From: Stagonosporopsis chrysanthemi
Lineage: Eukaryota; Ascomycota; Dothideomycetes; Pleosporales; Didymellaceae
Direction of reading: 5' to 3'
DNA: 64,000 nt
Assembly (NCBI GenBank): GCA_022560025.1
Contig: JAFISE010000135.1
Coordinates: 1 to 64,000, forward strand
The position numbers and the translations under genes are program-made. Every line of letters begins with the position of its first letter. The first letter of the stretch is position 1. The notes beneath the pieces were generated by a model. It saw only the letters and a program-made list of their open reading frames with translations, had not been told where the DNA came from and searched no databases. Shown piece after piece: positions 35,647 through 44,462 of this stretch.

Positions 35647-35990
35647 ATGTCTCTGGAACTTGCGCTTGAAGATGCACGCGCGGCAGTTGCAGCCGGTGAA
35701 CTTTTCTGCCAAGAAACTGCTGATGCGCGTGGTGTTGATCGTACAATCTTGTCGCGGCGTCACTGAGGTGTTCATTGGATCATGCAACAGAAGGATGAGT
35801 AATAACAAAACCTCACCCACCACGAATAGCTAGAGCTTGTCTCTTACATAAATTAACTGTGCAGAGAGCATATGCCGCCTACACGCGGAATGATACAGCA
35901 TTTCGCCTCCACCATCTACGGAATCGATGTTGGCAAAACCTGGGTTACCTGATTCCTCGAACGGCATCACGATGCGCTCATTCAGGTGAG
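35647..35990 (+). pseudogene. Pogo/Fot1-like transposase relic (N-terminal HTH part)
   Basis: One continuous frame from the ATG at 35647 reads MSLELALEDARAAVAAGELF, then GVDRTILSRRH, GVHWIMQQKDE, LELVSYIN, PPTRGMIQHFASTIYG and VGKTWVT, ending near FLERHHDALIQ. This is the N-terminal helix-turn-helix and CENP-B-like part of fungal pogo/Fot1 DDE transposases. The frame is broken by TGA, a TAA TAA pair, TAG, TAA and TGA. Several stops fall where the family has Gln or Arg, consistent with C-to-T change. The DDE catalytic part is absent. The relic runs into the last codons of the REV7 gene on the other strand. Confidence 0.75.
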
Positions 35991-36976
35991 TCTGGCGTCT
36001 TGTCGCCCATATTTTCGAACTTCGCCCGCCCTTCTTCAAACCATGTCTCGAATCTGAACGTCCCTGTCTCTACTGTCCTAATCGGCGTGAACCGCAGCCC
36101 GCCCAGGTCTTCACATCGTGTTTTCTTGTTCTCTATTTCGTTGCTTTCCTGTATTGAGCCATCCGCTCCTCCGTGATCCACCGTAGTATGTCGAAAAGCT
36201 TTCTGCTCAGTCTTCTGCAGACTTGGCAGCACAGGTATCCACGTCTGCGGTTGCCCAATTGGCGGGTTAATGTCTACTTCGTCTTTTAGCTCCATGGCGA
36301 TGTTGAACGAGCACATGTCCGGCAGGGGCTTGAGCTGCGCGCAGCGTGTCGTCAAGGAGATAAGAGCGGCGCGCATTTGCTCAGCAAGGTTCGTGTCAAC
36401 GCCGATATCGAAGGCGCGCTCGTTGGATTCGCTGTCTTTGCGGCCGCGGTTGCGGCGCGAGGGTGTGCCTGCACTTGATGGCCCTGCTTCATCTTTATCG
36501 TGGCAGCGCTCTTCATCGTCTTCGCCTGAGACCTCGCCGTCAAGCTCGAGTAAGGCAGACCCCACTGAGGCTGATGACGAAGGCCTCGATCCCCACTCCA
36601 TGACTGCGTTACTCTCATCCTTGTCCGTAACAGGGAGGGCGGATACATCGATCATAAAGCGCTCCATGATTTGCACATCGCCTGTCCCATTCTCCGCGCT
36701 TCCACTTTTGCTTCCACTCCTCCCATAGTGGAATATGACAATGCCAATGCGCGAGACTGTGCCGTCGAGAAGTTCGGTCCTGACTGCATCGACAGCATCG
36801 CTGATCCAGTCGCAGACAAGCGGATGCCGCGATTGATATGCAGAGGTGTTGTGGAAGCGCGAGTGTACGAAGGTGGTTTGCGGGTACAGGGAGCGCAGGT
36901 AGAGGAGCGTGTGGATATAGGCGGTTAAGAAGTGGATGAAGGCGTCGAGGGTTTCGATGTAGGTTGCGCCTGCCAT
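35978..36976 (-). CDS. REV7 / MAD2B-like HORMA-domain protein
   Basis: The frame from the ATG at 36976 (MAGATYIETLDAFIHFLTAY) encodes 332 aa. The start, IHTLLYLRSLYPQTTF, QSRHPLVCDWISDAV and RIGIVIFHYG, followed by IMERFMIDVSALP, are diagnostic of the HORMA fold of REV7, the accessory subunit of DNA polymerase zeta. By family it acts in translesion synthesis by bridging REV3 and REV1. A long acidic, Ser-rich insert (about 150-205) separates the two HORMA halves, as often in fungal REV7. The C-terminal GTFRFETWFEEGRAKF matches the safety-belt end of the fold. Frame upstream of the ATG has no further Met and is probably 5' UTR. The stop codon lies inside sequence shared with the transposase relic, so the last residues may be acquired. 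Confidence 0.85.
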   Translation of the reverse strand: MAGATYIETLDAFIHFLTAYIHTLLYLRSLYPQTTFVHSRFHNTSAYQSRHPLVCDWISDAVDAVRTELLDGTVSRIGIVIFHYGRSGSKSGSAENGTGDVQIMERFMIDVSALPVTDKDESNAVMEWGSRPSSSASVGSALLELDGEVSGEDDEERCHDKDEAGPSSAGTPSRRNRGRKDSESNERAFDIGVDTNLAEQMRAALISLTTRCAQLKPLPDMCSFNIAMELKDEVDINPPIGQPQTWIPVLPSLQKTEQKAFRHTTVDHGGADGSIQESNEIENKKTRCEDLGGLRFTPIRTVETGTFRFETWFEEGRAKFENMGDKTPDSPE

Positions 36977-38150
36977 CGCGCAGACGACTAGATATCTTTC
37001 TTCGGTGTAGGAGACTGAACAGCTTGTCCAGGGTGTAATGGAGCTACATTGATGTTCAAGGGTCCAGCGCCAACGCGTGTTCGCGTGAGCATGTGACGTG
37101 CTAAATGGAGATGTCAACAACTCAACTGGCAGGCATGATGATAGAGACGACTCGGCTGGGCCTCCGTGCAAGATTTGGGCAGGCGCGGTGTTGACTACGC
37201 ATCGTGACGTCAGGCTCGAAAGAAAAGATCATCGGAGCAGTTAACGTGATTAGTCAGGGTCCTCTACAGCAGTTCTACCGCTGCAGCTCTGCTCTTCTTC
37301 CTTAGCTTGAATACCCCAAGCATAAATTTACTTTGCACTGGCATAGCGCAGCATTGCAAGTAGTGCACCGTCTTTCGCTGCCGTTCATGCTCCACCCCAC
37401 TTGCCCCTCCTCTCGGGTCGCGTGAGATTTCTCCAGGCCGTTGGATCCAAGGCTTGCACCCTTCTGCGCGCACGCCCCTCGTTATAATGGTTTTCAAAAT
37501 ACCTTGTGCACACGTGACGTTTGAAGGAACCCCTCTCTGCAGACGTGTACTACGCAAAGACAAGTGCAAAGGCTGTAAGTCCTAGCAGAGGTGCAATTTA
37601 CTCTAAGAAGTCTTATACTACCCTTGTCTTATGTCTTAGACTATGTAACATTATGTAAAGGGGGTGCAGAGGTCCCTGCCTTTGATGTTCGTGATATCTT
37701 GGCAAAAATGCACAGACAGTATATATTATACGCCTACGGCGTGAGCATGGGTATATCTCAGTCTAGTCACATGTGCACAAGGTATTTTGAAAACCACCCA
37801 TAGCAGCAATGGAGGATCAGCTAATCACGCCCTCGCCGCAACACAATCGGCGCAGGAGTTACCGCGCAAACACGCCTGGCAACAGTTCAAGTCCTTCTAC
37901 GGCCATTAAGTACTACCCCTCAGCCTCGCTGATATTGCCTGCCATGACAGCGTACCCTTCAACATCCGCCAAGCTGCGCTGCAAGTTTTCGAAGGGGTTG
38001 GCTCGAGCGTTATCGCAATTTCCTGAAAGGGTTTAGTTTTGGAATGGGGGCTGTTCCGTGCCGCCATACCTGAGTAGGCGACACTGGCAATTGCATCAAT
38101 TTAATTACACTTGACTATATGGTGAGCGACTTCTTTGCTACATCTTCAAT
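36977..38150. other. Intergenic stretch with a MITE
   Basis: No confident gene. It holds the 309 bp element at 37488-37796. Frames at 37591-37803 and 37809-38036 are unsupported. Confidence 0.45.
37488..37796. mobile_element. MITE-like element with 31 bp terminal inverted repeats
   Basis: The left end, 37488-37518 (starting tggttttcaaaatacc), and the right end, 37766-37796, are inverted copies that differ at one position (cacgtg versus cacatg). The 309 bp element has no transposase. I find no target-site duplication at the edges as drawn (flanks ...ttataa and cccata...). The left end carries a 33-codon ORF from an ATG at 37487 with four cysteines (IPCAHVTF, LCRRVLRKDKCKGC) that runs into a GTAAGT donor-like site. 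It could be coincidental, or the first exon of a small gene. Confidence 0.7.
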
Positions 38151-38945
38151 TCATACAACAGCAGCCCTGCACAGAGGACATGTGATCTTTTCAGGATCAC
38201 CGAATGGTATACTCCCTGTAGACGACGTGTTGCGCACTAGTGGGTTGCTGTCTGCCTGAGCTTGCATCCAAGTCAGAGCACAATGCTGATGAAACTTATG
38301 GCTGCATTTGAATGCGAGACATGCTTCCTGTGAGCCTATTCCGTCCTGACATTGCACACAGGTATGTCCCACTGCGGCCAGGCTCGCTGCGGTTCCCTTT
38401 TCGAAGCCCTCGTGTGCTGCGATCTGTTCTAATCCCACGTTGCATAACCTAGCGATTGCTGCAAGGACGAGTTCGTTCTCCGGCTCAAATGTCCTGCATG
38501 CTCTCAACATGACTGATGCACGTTCAAGGTTTCCGATAATGTTGTATGATTCATGAGCTTGATAAAAAGCCTTACACATCATGCGCTGGCCGAACAAGGA
38601 CTCCCATTGGGTGGAATCTTTGGTTTTGAGGAACTTCAACAAGTTGTCAAGCGCCGGATTGTTCCCGTTGTTGCTATTGTTGCTGTTGTGAGCTTTGTTG
38701 GAGGCATTAAGCCTGTTGACCAAGAGAATAAAACGAAGATTGGGCCTGGAGTCAGCATCGTCTCCTCCTAGCACTTTGAGACCAGATTCGTACTTCTTGA
38801 TCGCCTCGGCATATTCACCTTTCCTGAAACAGATATTGCCCTCCTCTTTTAAGTTCTGCACCGTTTCCAACATCAAGGCCTTGTAGCTATAGCTTATGAC
38901 AGAGTCTGATCGGGGTTGACTTTGTTGCGGTGAATGCAATTTCAT
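38151..38945 (-). CDS. TPR + RING-H2 finger protein
   Basis: The frame from the ATG at 38945 encodes 264 aa; a longer opening at 38993 uses GTG. Residues about 22-60 form a TPR-like unit (NLKEEGNICFRKGEYAEAI, KKYESGLKVL), followed by an Asn/Ser-rich linker (a variable-length NNSNNGNN tract) and more helices (AFYQAHESYNIIGNLERA). The C-terminus is a RING-H2 finger: CVQC, then CSHKFHQHC, then CPLC. RING-H2 proteins are usually E3 ubiquitin ligases, with the TPR recruiting partners; this is inferred. The ATG lies at the edge of a segment duplicated in inverted orientation at about 43275-43462. Confidence 0.8.
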   Translation of the reverse strand: MKLHSPQQSQPRSDSVISYSYKALMLETVQNLKEEGNICFRKGEYAEAIKKYESGLKVLGGDDADSRPNLRFILLVNRLNASNKAHNSNNSNNGNNPALDNLLKFLKTKDSTQWESLFGQRMMCKAFYQAHESYNIIGNLERASVMLRACRTFEPENELVLAAIARLCNVGLEQIAAHEGFEKGTAASLAAVGHTCVQCQDGIGSQEACLAFKCSHKFHQHCALTWMQAQADSNPLVRNTSSTGSIPFGDPEKITCPLCRAAVV

Positions 38946-39117
38946 GTATTCTGCTATTCTGTTGTTGTTGTGTTGTTCTTCTCTGCTCTGCACGAAGCAG
39001 CAGTCGGGTCTATTTACATGACGTATCTGTGATGCAGCTGAGGCAAGAGATGCTCTATAGGATGAGGAAGCAACACCAGACCACCAACACGTGATCTGCT
39101 TCTCATAACCGTCACAG
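38931..39117 (-). repeat. Source copy of an inverted duplication (5' end of the RING gene)
   Basis: The promoter-proximal region and first codons of the TPR/RING gene match 43275-43462 in inverted orientation with only a handful of differences (for example catgtaaatag versus cgtgtaaatag). The match ends within the sequence coding for LHSP. Confidence 0.9.
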
Positions 39118-39931
39118 ACTTCCTCCTATGGGAGGAGTTTAGAATGCGGAAGGTGTGCAAGGAGGAAGGCGTGCGAGGAGGAAGGCGTGCGAGAACAGTG
39201 TGGGAACCTGCGCCCTATTCCTAAAGCTGTCGCACAAATGTTGTTTGCTGCCTGCTTGGCTTGGCCTGGTCTGGACGCTACATGCTTGTCACCTTAGCAT
39301 CCCTGTAAGAAATGCCTTTCAGAGTAACGTACCTCACGGGCGAGCTGTTCACCCGGGCAAGCTTGACCAAAAGATTTTACTAGAGGAAATTAATAATCTA
39401 GAGTTAAATTTCTTTAACGTGCCTCACAGGTGAGTCGATCACACAGGTGAGTCGGTCACAATACGCATCTGGTGCACGGATGCGGCAGACCGCCGGCTCG
39501 ATTCGGCATCTTCCCCACGAATGATTTTGGCAGGACGATGATAGCAACGTCAAGCTAACGACGATAACTGTAGGCCTATGGAGTGCGGCTATTGAGGACT
39601 GGTATCATCCGATGCTTCGTACACTACGTATCCCACGCACTTATTTTTCTGTTTAGGCACTGTTTGTGTACACAAGGCATTTCACGCTCCTGTCTATCCT
39701 ATCTTTCTTAATCTAGGCTTGTGCATTTTGAGTATACTTTCGTGTACGTCGGGCTTACCCCACGTCTGCCGGTCCTACATGGCAGCGAACCGACAGGTTG
39801 GAGTAGGGACCAGCACGGACCCTTTTTGCCTTATTTTGTACTACAGTGTCCGTGCACGCCGTGCACACCTTCAAGCCGTGCACACCCCCACCGAAAATAT
39901 ACTATACTCCACACAATATCTCCACGCCACA

Positions 39932-40082
39932 ATGTCGCTTGAAAAAGCGCTTGCAGAGGCAGATGCAGCAGATGCAGAAGGTCAACTTTTATACCAGGCG
40001 ATATCAAAAAGTACAATATTTGCCGCACGACTTTATCCCGCCATCACCGACGCGTAGTCGCGTCGCGTGCAGAAGCTGATTT
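39932..40082 (+). pseudogene. Second pogo-like transposase relic, frameshifted and interrupted
   Basis: The ATG frame gives MSLEKALAEADAADAEGQLL. After a one-base shift near 39.99-40.0 kb the next frame gives IKKYNICRTTLSRHHRRV and ASRAEADF, the helix-turn-helix of pogo/Fot1-type transposases. It stops abruptly at the TG of the LTR-like element at 40083 and nothing homologous continues beyond that element. Confidence 0.65.
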
Positions 40083-40216
40083 TGTAACGGTGTAAAGAGA
40101 GGGGAGGACTGCGCTGCATTGACTATTGACGTGGGCTGAGCTGCTTATATGCCTGCCCATACACAAGCTATCCTGACTCGTACTAGAGTAGGCCTGGGCA
40201 GAGCCCAACCGTTACA
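40083..40216 (+). mobile_element. Solo-LTR-like element, copy 2 (no TSD)
   Basis: This 134 bp copy of the TGTAACGG...CCGTTACA element is in the same orientation as copy 1 and closely similar to it. The left flank is the pogo relic (gattt) and the right flank leads into the MFS relic (ctaaa). The flanks do not match, so this copy has probably been through recombination rather than being a simple insertion. Confidence 0.85.
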
Positions 40217-40226
40217 CTAAATTATC

Positions 40227-40490
40227 TACGTAATTGGCTTCAACGTTATGTTGGGAAATGTGGGTAGACTAATTGCAACCTGGAGCTACCTTCCAGGTGA
40301 CAGCCTAAATTACAGGATCGCGAGTGGCATTAACGTTGCCGCGTTGTTTATTATATTTTTCATCTTGGTTGGATTATTCTTCTGGGTAAAACATGACAAT
40401 AGCCAAAGGAATGAGACTTAGCCAGAAGCTAAAAGGGCTCTGCAAGGGATGAACGTTAGCAAAGTGCAAGATTTAGAGTAGAAACACCCT
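40227..40490 (+). pseudogene. Relic of a Dal5-like (allantoate permease family) MFS transporter
   Basis: The frame through the ATG at 40248 reads MLGNVGRLIATWSYLP, then IASGINVAALFIIFFILVGL, FFWVKHDNSQRN, ALQGMNVSKVQDLE and KHPG. This is the C-terminal end of the anion:cation symporter (allantoate/Dal5) MFS family, which typically ends GL-W-KRDN...A-G-M...VQDL-E-W-K-HP. Two TAG stops occur (40419-40421 and 40479-40481). The second replaces the conserved Trp (TGG to TAG). Only the last transmembrane segments remain. Confidence 0.7.
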
Positions 40491-40578
40491 GGCTTTTGTT
40501 AGACGCTATAATAGTATATAGTACTGCGCAAGGGGTTTTTCAAGATACTGTAACATGCATTGTAAGTATATTCATATA

Positions 40579-40708
40579 TGTAACGGTCTGGGCAGAGCCC
40601 AGACCTACTCTAGTACGGGTTAGGATAGTTTGTGTATAGGCAGGTACATAAGCTGCTCTGCCTACGTCAATAGTCAATGTAGCGCAGTCCTCTCTCTACA
40701 CCCTTACA
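40579..40708 (-). mobile_element. Solo-LTR-like element, copy 3, with 5 bp TSD
   Basis: A 130 bp inverted copy (tgtaacggtctgggcagagccc ... cccttaca on the plus strand). It is flanked by atata at 40574-40578 and 40709-40713, a perfect 5 bp duplication, though the sequence is AT-rich. It faces copy 2 about 360 bp away, with the MFS relic between them. Confidence 0.8.
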
Positions 40709-41001
40709 ATATAAGTTAAAATAAATAAAGAAGTAGAAACGCTGTTGTGATAATTTTAAGTAGCATCTATTTTAAAGTTAAGAACATATTAAGTAAGATT
40801 GGTTTTAAGGCCAAGTATATGTTTGCGCAGGTCGCCTGTACGGGCAGGCAGCGAGTCCGAGATGGTCGGGTTCAGGCGTGAACGTAAGCGCCCGGCATTC
40901 GCGGTCGCTGCGTCAGTGCGGGGCACACGCGAGCGCGTACCGGATGTACATGCCGCCTCCATTTCTCTATCCTCATCTTTGCCATCGCGTCTATCAGCGC
41001 G

Positions 41002-42210
41002 ATGGCTTCGCATACCGAAAGAGAGAGACAACGCGCATATCTAACCTACCGTGACGTCTTCTGTGGAAGCAAAGCCCGCGTGCGGAATCGCAAGGTGATA
41101 GGCGGCATTCTTCTGAAACACTGGGCTCGATCTGGAACTATCGCTCATGAGCACCAGCTTGAACAGACTGTTACTATTTTGAAGACGCTTCTTAAAGATC
41201 GCGTCTTTGAGGTTGAACGGGAAGCGAGGAAGAAGTTCCCAGCCCTCTTCGCCAATTCGCTAGCCCCACACTCCACCACGACTTCGAAAGACCATAATGC
41301 TATGTCTAAGGGACCGAAGAAAATCAAGCGCGAAAACTGCAGGGACGAACCCAAAGGCCTAGCTCCTCAGATCTCACACGGTATGTTGTCAGTGATAACG
41401 GTACTGTAAGACAAAAGATCTCATAAATTAGCGCGCGTAGACCACCCTACCATCGAGCACAAAAACGACATTTGCACACCTATAGAATTGCAGCCCATTC
41501 ATTTCCCTTTCGTGGCTCAGCACCATGTGCTATCGCGGATACAACAACTCCTGGAAGAAACATGCTTCCGTTTCATAAAAAGATGGCTTCCGTCTACGCT
41601 CGCCCAACACAACTGGACGTGCGCAGCTGCCATTGAGCTAACGAAATCCCTCTCGATCATCAAAACAAACCTCGAGATACTACCTGTCGATTGCATGGAC
41701 ATTTCGAAGCAGACCACGTTCATAGCAATCGCCCCCGATGTTGCCCAACTTCGCCATGCAGCAGTACACCGTCTACAGCTAGGACACGACGAGTTTCTGC
41801 AGCGGATTGACTGCGCTCGCACACTAGCAGACATCTTGCAACATCCAGAAAACCTGGATAAGTTGCAGACACTGCACTATCAAGTAGGCTCGTTAGTCAA
41901 GAAGCTGGAATGCGAGGCAAAAGTCGTGAAGCACAAGGCAGATTCCATACTCGCGGAATTGTCGCAGCAAAGAGTAGTGCTTGTGCAGAGGGAAAAGCAG
42001 TTGCGGGAGGCTGTTGCGCAGAAATATCTTGAACTTGCTGCAGCAGCAGGGAGGGCAATCCTTGGAACCAATGAGTCATTGCCTCCTGCTATAGGGTCAA
42101 ACAGCACAGTGAAACGCGGTGAGTCTGAAGAAATGACTAATTTTGGGGCACCTGTTGATGAGAACGATATTGAAAGTGACGAGGAGCGATTGCAGGCGGA
42201 GCTAGGGTAG
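41002..42210 (+). CDS. Coiled-coil protein with HEPN-like R-x4-H motif
   Basis: Two exons, 41002-41380 and 41432-42210, are joined over a 51 bp intron (donor GTATGT, acceptor AATTAG) with the frame restored, giving 385 aa. The N-terminal part is charged. The middle has FIKRWLPSTLAQHNWTCAAA and, after DVAQLRHAAVHRLQ, a long coiled coil (about 255-345, EAKVVKHKADSILAELSQQR to EKQLREAVAQKYLELAAAAG). The C-terminus is acidic. From memory, the segment 'W-P-STLAxHxW ... LRHxAVHR' is shared by a large uncharacterised dothideomycete family, sometimes mis-annotated as cytochrome c1 reductase. R-x4-H inside RHAAVH has the spacing of the HEPN ribonuclease motif; that link is my inference. No membrane segment. 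Confidence 0.75.
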
Positions 42211-42592
42211 AAGATGGCGTTCTATGAGGCTGGGCGCCGTGGCGTTTCGCCTGCAGGATTAGACAGCGGGTCTGAATTAGTTCGGGCGGGCGCAGAGTGT
42301 GGATTGTTGGTGGGGAATCAAGCATTGTGACACGGGGCGGGCGCGGGAGATCAGCGATGATCCGGTAATCATGGTCCACGACACCACGGCCATGATTTAG
42401 GCTGGATCGCTCGCCATCTTTTGCAACCAGGTGCGCGCGTCTCTTCGCAGGAGCATCTAAGAGATGTATTCACCTTAAGTGGTGTTGTAATCATACACAT
42501 TGATGTCGCCACGCCGTTCTCGTCGAGCGAAATGCAATTATGCGTATTCATCCTGCTTAACTAGCCCTGATGACGTACTCTGCCTGCCCACC
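42211..42592. other. Intergenic stretch
   Basis: Nothing recognised; probably the 3' end of the coiled-coil gene and the promoter of the next small gene. Confidence 0.4.
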
Positions 42593-43016
42593 ATGGCTGC
42601 CCAACGCCAGCCCACACAGCTAGATGAAAATGTGAGCCTCTTGAAACCTGTTGTAAACACATTCTAAACATGTTCCAGGCCGACTATGAAGATTACAGAC
42701 AGCTCCGCCGCCTCCCCTTTGGCTGCCCTGAGCTCACCCTCAACGCCGCTGAAGAGCCCTTTCTCCACATTAGAGAGGTGTTTTGCCGTGCTCCAATTGG
42801 CCCAGGAATCCTTTGTGGAGTATCCACATGTTCACAACACGTTTGCAACGTGTTCTAATTTTTTAATAGGCTAGGGTTGGCCGCCGCGGTGCCCTCCGCA
42901 CCCACATCACCACTCAGCACGGCTATGCCCGCATGGCTGATTCTGACCATGGCACTGGTCGAGTTAGCGCTCCTGCCAGGCAGCGGGTCCTCTTTGAGTC
43001 TCCCATAAAACATTGA
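42593..43016 (+). CDS. Small three-exon hypothetical protein (94 aa)
   Basis: Exons 42593-42631, 42679-42777 and 42870-43016 are 39, 99 and 147 nt, all multiples of three, with phase-0 joins. Donors are GTGAGC and GTGTTT; acceptors are TTCCAG and TTAATAG after a CTAAT branch. The product begins MAAQRQPTQLDEN, continues YEDYRQLRRLPFGCPELTLN and ends with a basic segment, GRRGALRTHITTQHGYARMA. The family is unknown. The consistent splice sites and the change from acidic to basic halves support a real gene, but no homologue was recognised. Confidence 0.5.
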
Positions 43017-43274
43017 AATTTGGTGTAGATGTTGTGCACCGATCGTTGGTTGACTCCGATCGTTGGGTGCACAGACACGTTACTGGTAGCGCGGGTTCCG
43101 AAAGCTATAAAAACACACTAGGTAGATCAACGTCTATAGCGCTGATTGGCCGACAACGCCAACCAGGGCAGCATGGAATTACGCATGTATCTTAGCATGC
43201 AGTATTCTGCAGTAGCGTGCTCAAATGTTGGTGTGTGCACGTCCCGTCAGCCTCAGCCACAGTCCTACTGCCTT

Positions 43275-43462
43275 TGTGACGGTTATGAGAAGCAGATCAC
43301 GTGTTGGTGGTCTGGTGTTGCTTCCTCATCCTATAGAGCATCTCTTGCCTCAGCTGCATCACAGATACGTCGTGTAAATAGACCCGACTGCTGCTTTGTG
43401 CAGAGCACAGAGCAACAACACAACAACAACAGAATAGCAGAATACATGAAATTGCATTCACC
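43275..43462 (+). repeat. Inverted copy of the RING-gene 5' region
   Basis: This copy carries the promoter-proximal sequence and start codon of the gene at 38.2-38.9 kb. Its reading from the ATG at 43446 begins MKLHSP like the original, then diverges and stops at 43511 after 21 codons. The copy has therefore captured a start context but not the gene. Confidence 0.9.
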
Positions 43463-43665
43463 GCCACAGCCTTCGCCATCTTTGCCCCGCTCAGCCCTGC
43501 TGTCTGCATAGCAGCACAGGGACTAAAGCGCTTGTCATCTCGCCTCGCTCCGTACCGTTAGCTTTTCTTTTAGCTCGTCCTCCTCTTTGATTACATGCTC
43601 AAACTGTGTGCCTACCGACAGGGATATCCTTCCTTTCCCATCGGGTTGGCATACCTCGCCGCGCC

Positions 43666-44243
43666 ATGTCCAAGGAACACAGCGCCCTTCGTGGCGCTGA
43701 GGCTTTAAGTGGGCCATCATTCGTCTCATGTTTCTTCTGTCTTTCGATAGGTAAGTTAGATAAAAATCTCCTTTCAATCAGGCCAATCATTTGACTCACG
43801 TTGCAGAGCTACGAAAAATGATCTACGATTGCTGTCACTGTAAAAAAGTCAAGAACGATGCATGGATAGTTCCCTCCCCTCCCGGACAATACAGGCTGTT
43901 TCCTACCCTTGCGTATGTCAACGATGCGCTTCGTCGGGATTTTCTCTCTATGCACAAATTTCACCACACTACACGATTTTCAGATGTACCGTTGTACGTA
44001 AGCGCAATCTCAACCGGACTCAAGTACGCCGCGGGTATAATTACTGTCAACATCGACAAAGGCGACACACATGGACCAGGCACTGTCAGCGTTGACGTGG
44101 CGCCATTGCTACGTCTAAGCATCGACAGTCCCAATCGCGCGGTCATGTTCAAGATTATATGGGTCGGGATGGAGCCAATTGACTCGGCGCATTTGCACAA
44201 GTTGAAGGATGTGGCAGAAACGCCGAAGATCCTACACAACTAA
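43666..44243 (+). CDS. Uncharacterised protein, two exons (173 aa)
   Basis: Exons 43666-43750 and 43807-44243 join over a 56 bp intron (donor GTAAGT, TTTGACTC branch, acceptor TTGCAG) and read CLSI|ELRKMIYDCCHCKK. The junction creates a Cys-rich segment, DCCHCKKVK, after an upstream FFC. The rest is mixed alpha/beta with aromatic strands (LYVSAISTGLKYAAGIITV, VMFKIIWVGM). The family is unknown. It is followed 12 bp after its stop by the small MGGC ORF. Confidence 0.6.
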
Positions 44244-44255
44244 ATACACTACGCG

Positions 44256-44462
44256 ATGGGAGGATGTCTGAAGTCTAGCAAGACGCCGCTTCCCCCGTTT
44301 TGGCAGGACCGGCCGGTGAGATGGGCAAGGAGGAGACAGTCGCAAAGCCCGACAGCTGCGTCGAGCTTAAACTTGCAGTTTGATATGCCCATGACGCCTT
44401 CGACCTCTAGCCGTGGTGGGAGGAGAACACGTCTGCTACCAAGAGACTCAGGCGGACATTGA
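44256..44462 (+). CDS. Small ORF with N-myristoylation-like start
   Basis: This 68 aa ORF begins MGGCLKSSKTPLPPFW, giving Gly2, Cys4 and Ser7, as in N-myristoylated and palmitoylated proteins. It then becomes Arg- and Ser-rich (RWARRRQSQSPT). It starts 12 bp after the preceding gene's stop, so it may lie in that mRNA's 3' UTR or be a separate membrane-anchored peptide. Confidence 0.3.
   Translation: MGGCLKSSKTPLPPFWQDRPVRWARRRQSQSPTAASSLNLQFDMPMTPSTSSRGGRRTRLLPRDSGGH

Larger units (their letters stand above)
33685..35977. other. Stretch with gene fragments and transposon relics
   Basis: No intact gene. It contains a DUF3505-like zinc-finger ORF (34287-34517), an orphan GC-biased exon (35012-35300) and most of a pogo-like transposase relic (35647-35990). 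33.7-34.2 kb and 35.3-35.6 kb hold nothing recognisable. Confidence 0.5.
38946..41001. other. Nest of decayed mobile elements
   Basis: No functional gene. From left to right: the duplicated RING promoter, an unassigned part (39.1-39.9 kb), a second pogo-like relic (39932-40082), an LTR-like element (40083-40216), an MFS permease relic (40227-40490), an inverted LTR-like element (40579-40708) and AT-rich DNA. Confidence 0.6.
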
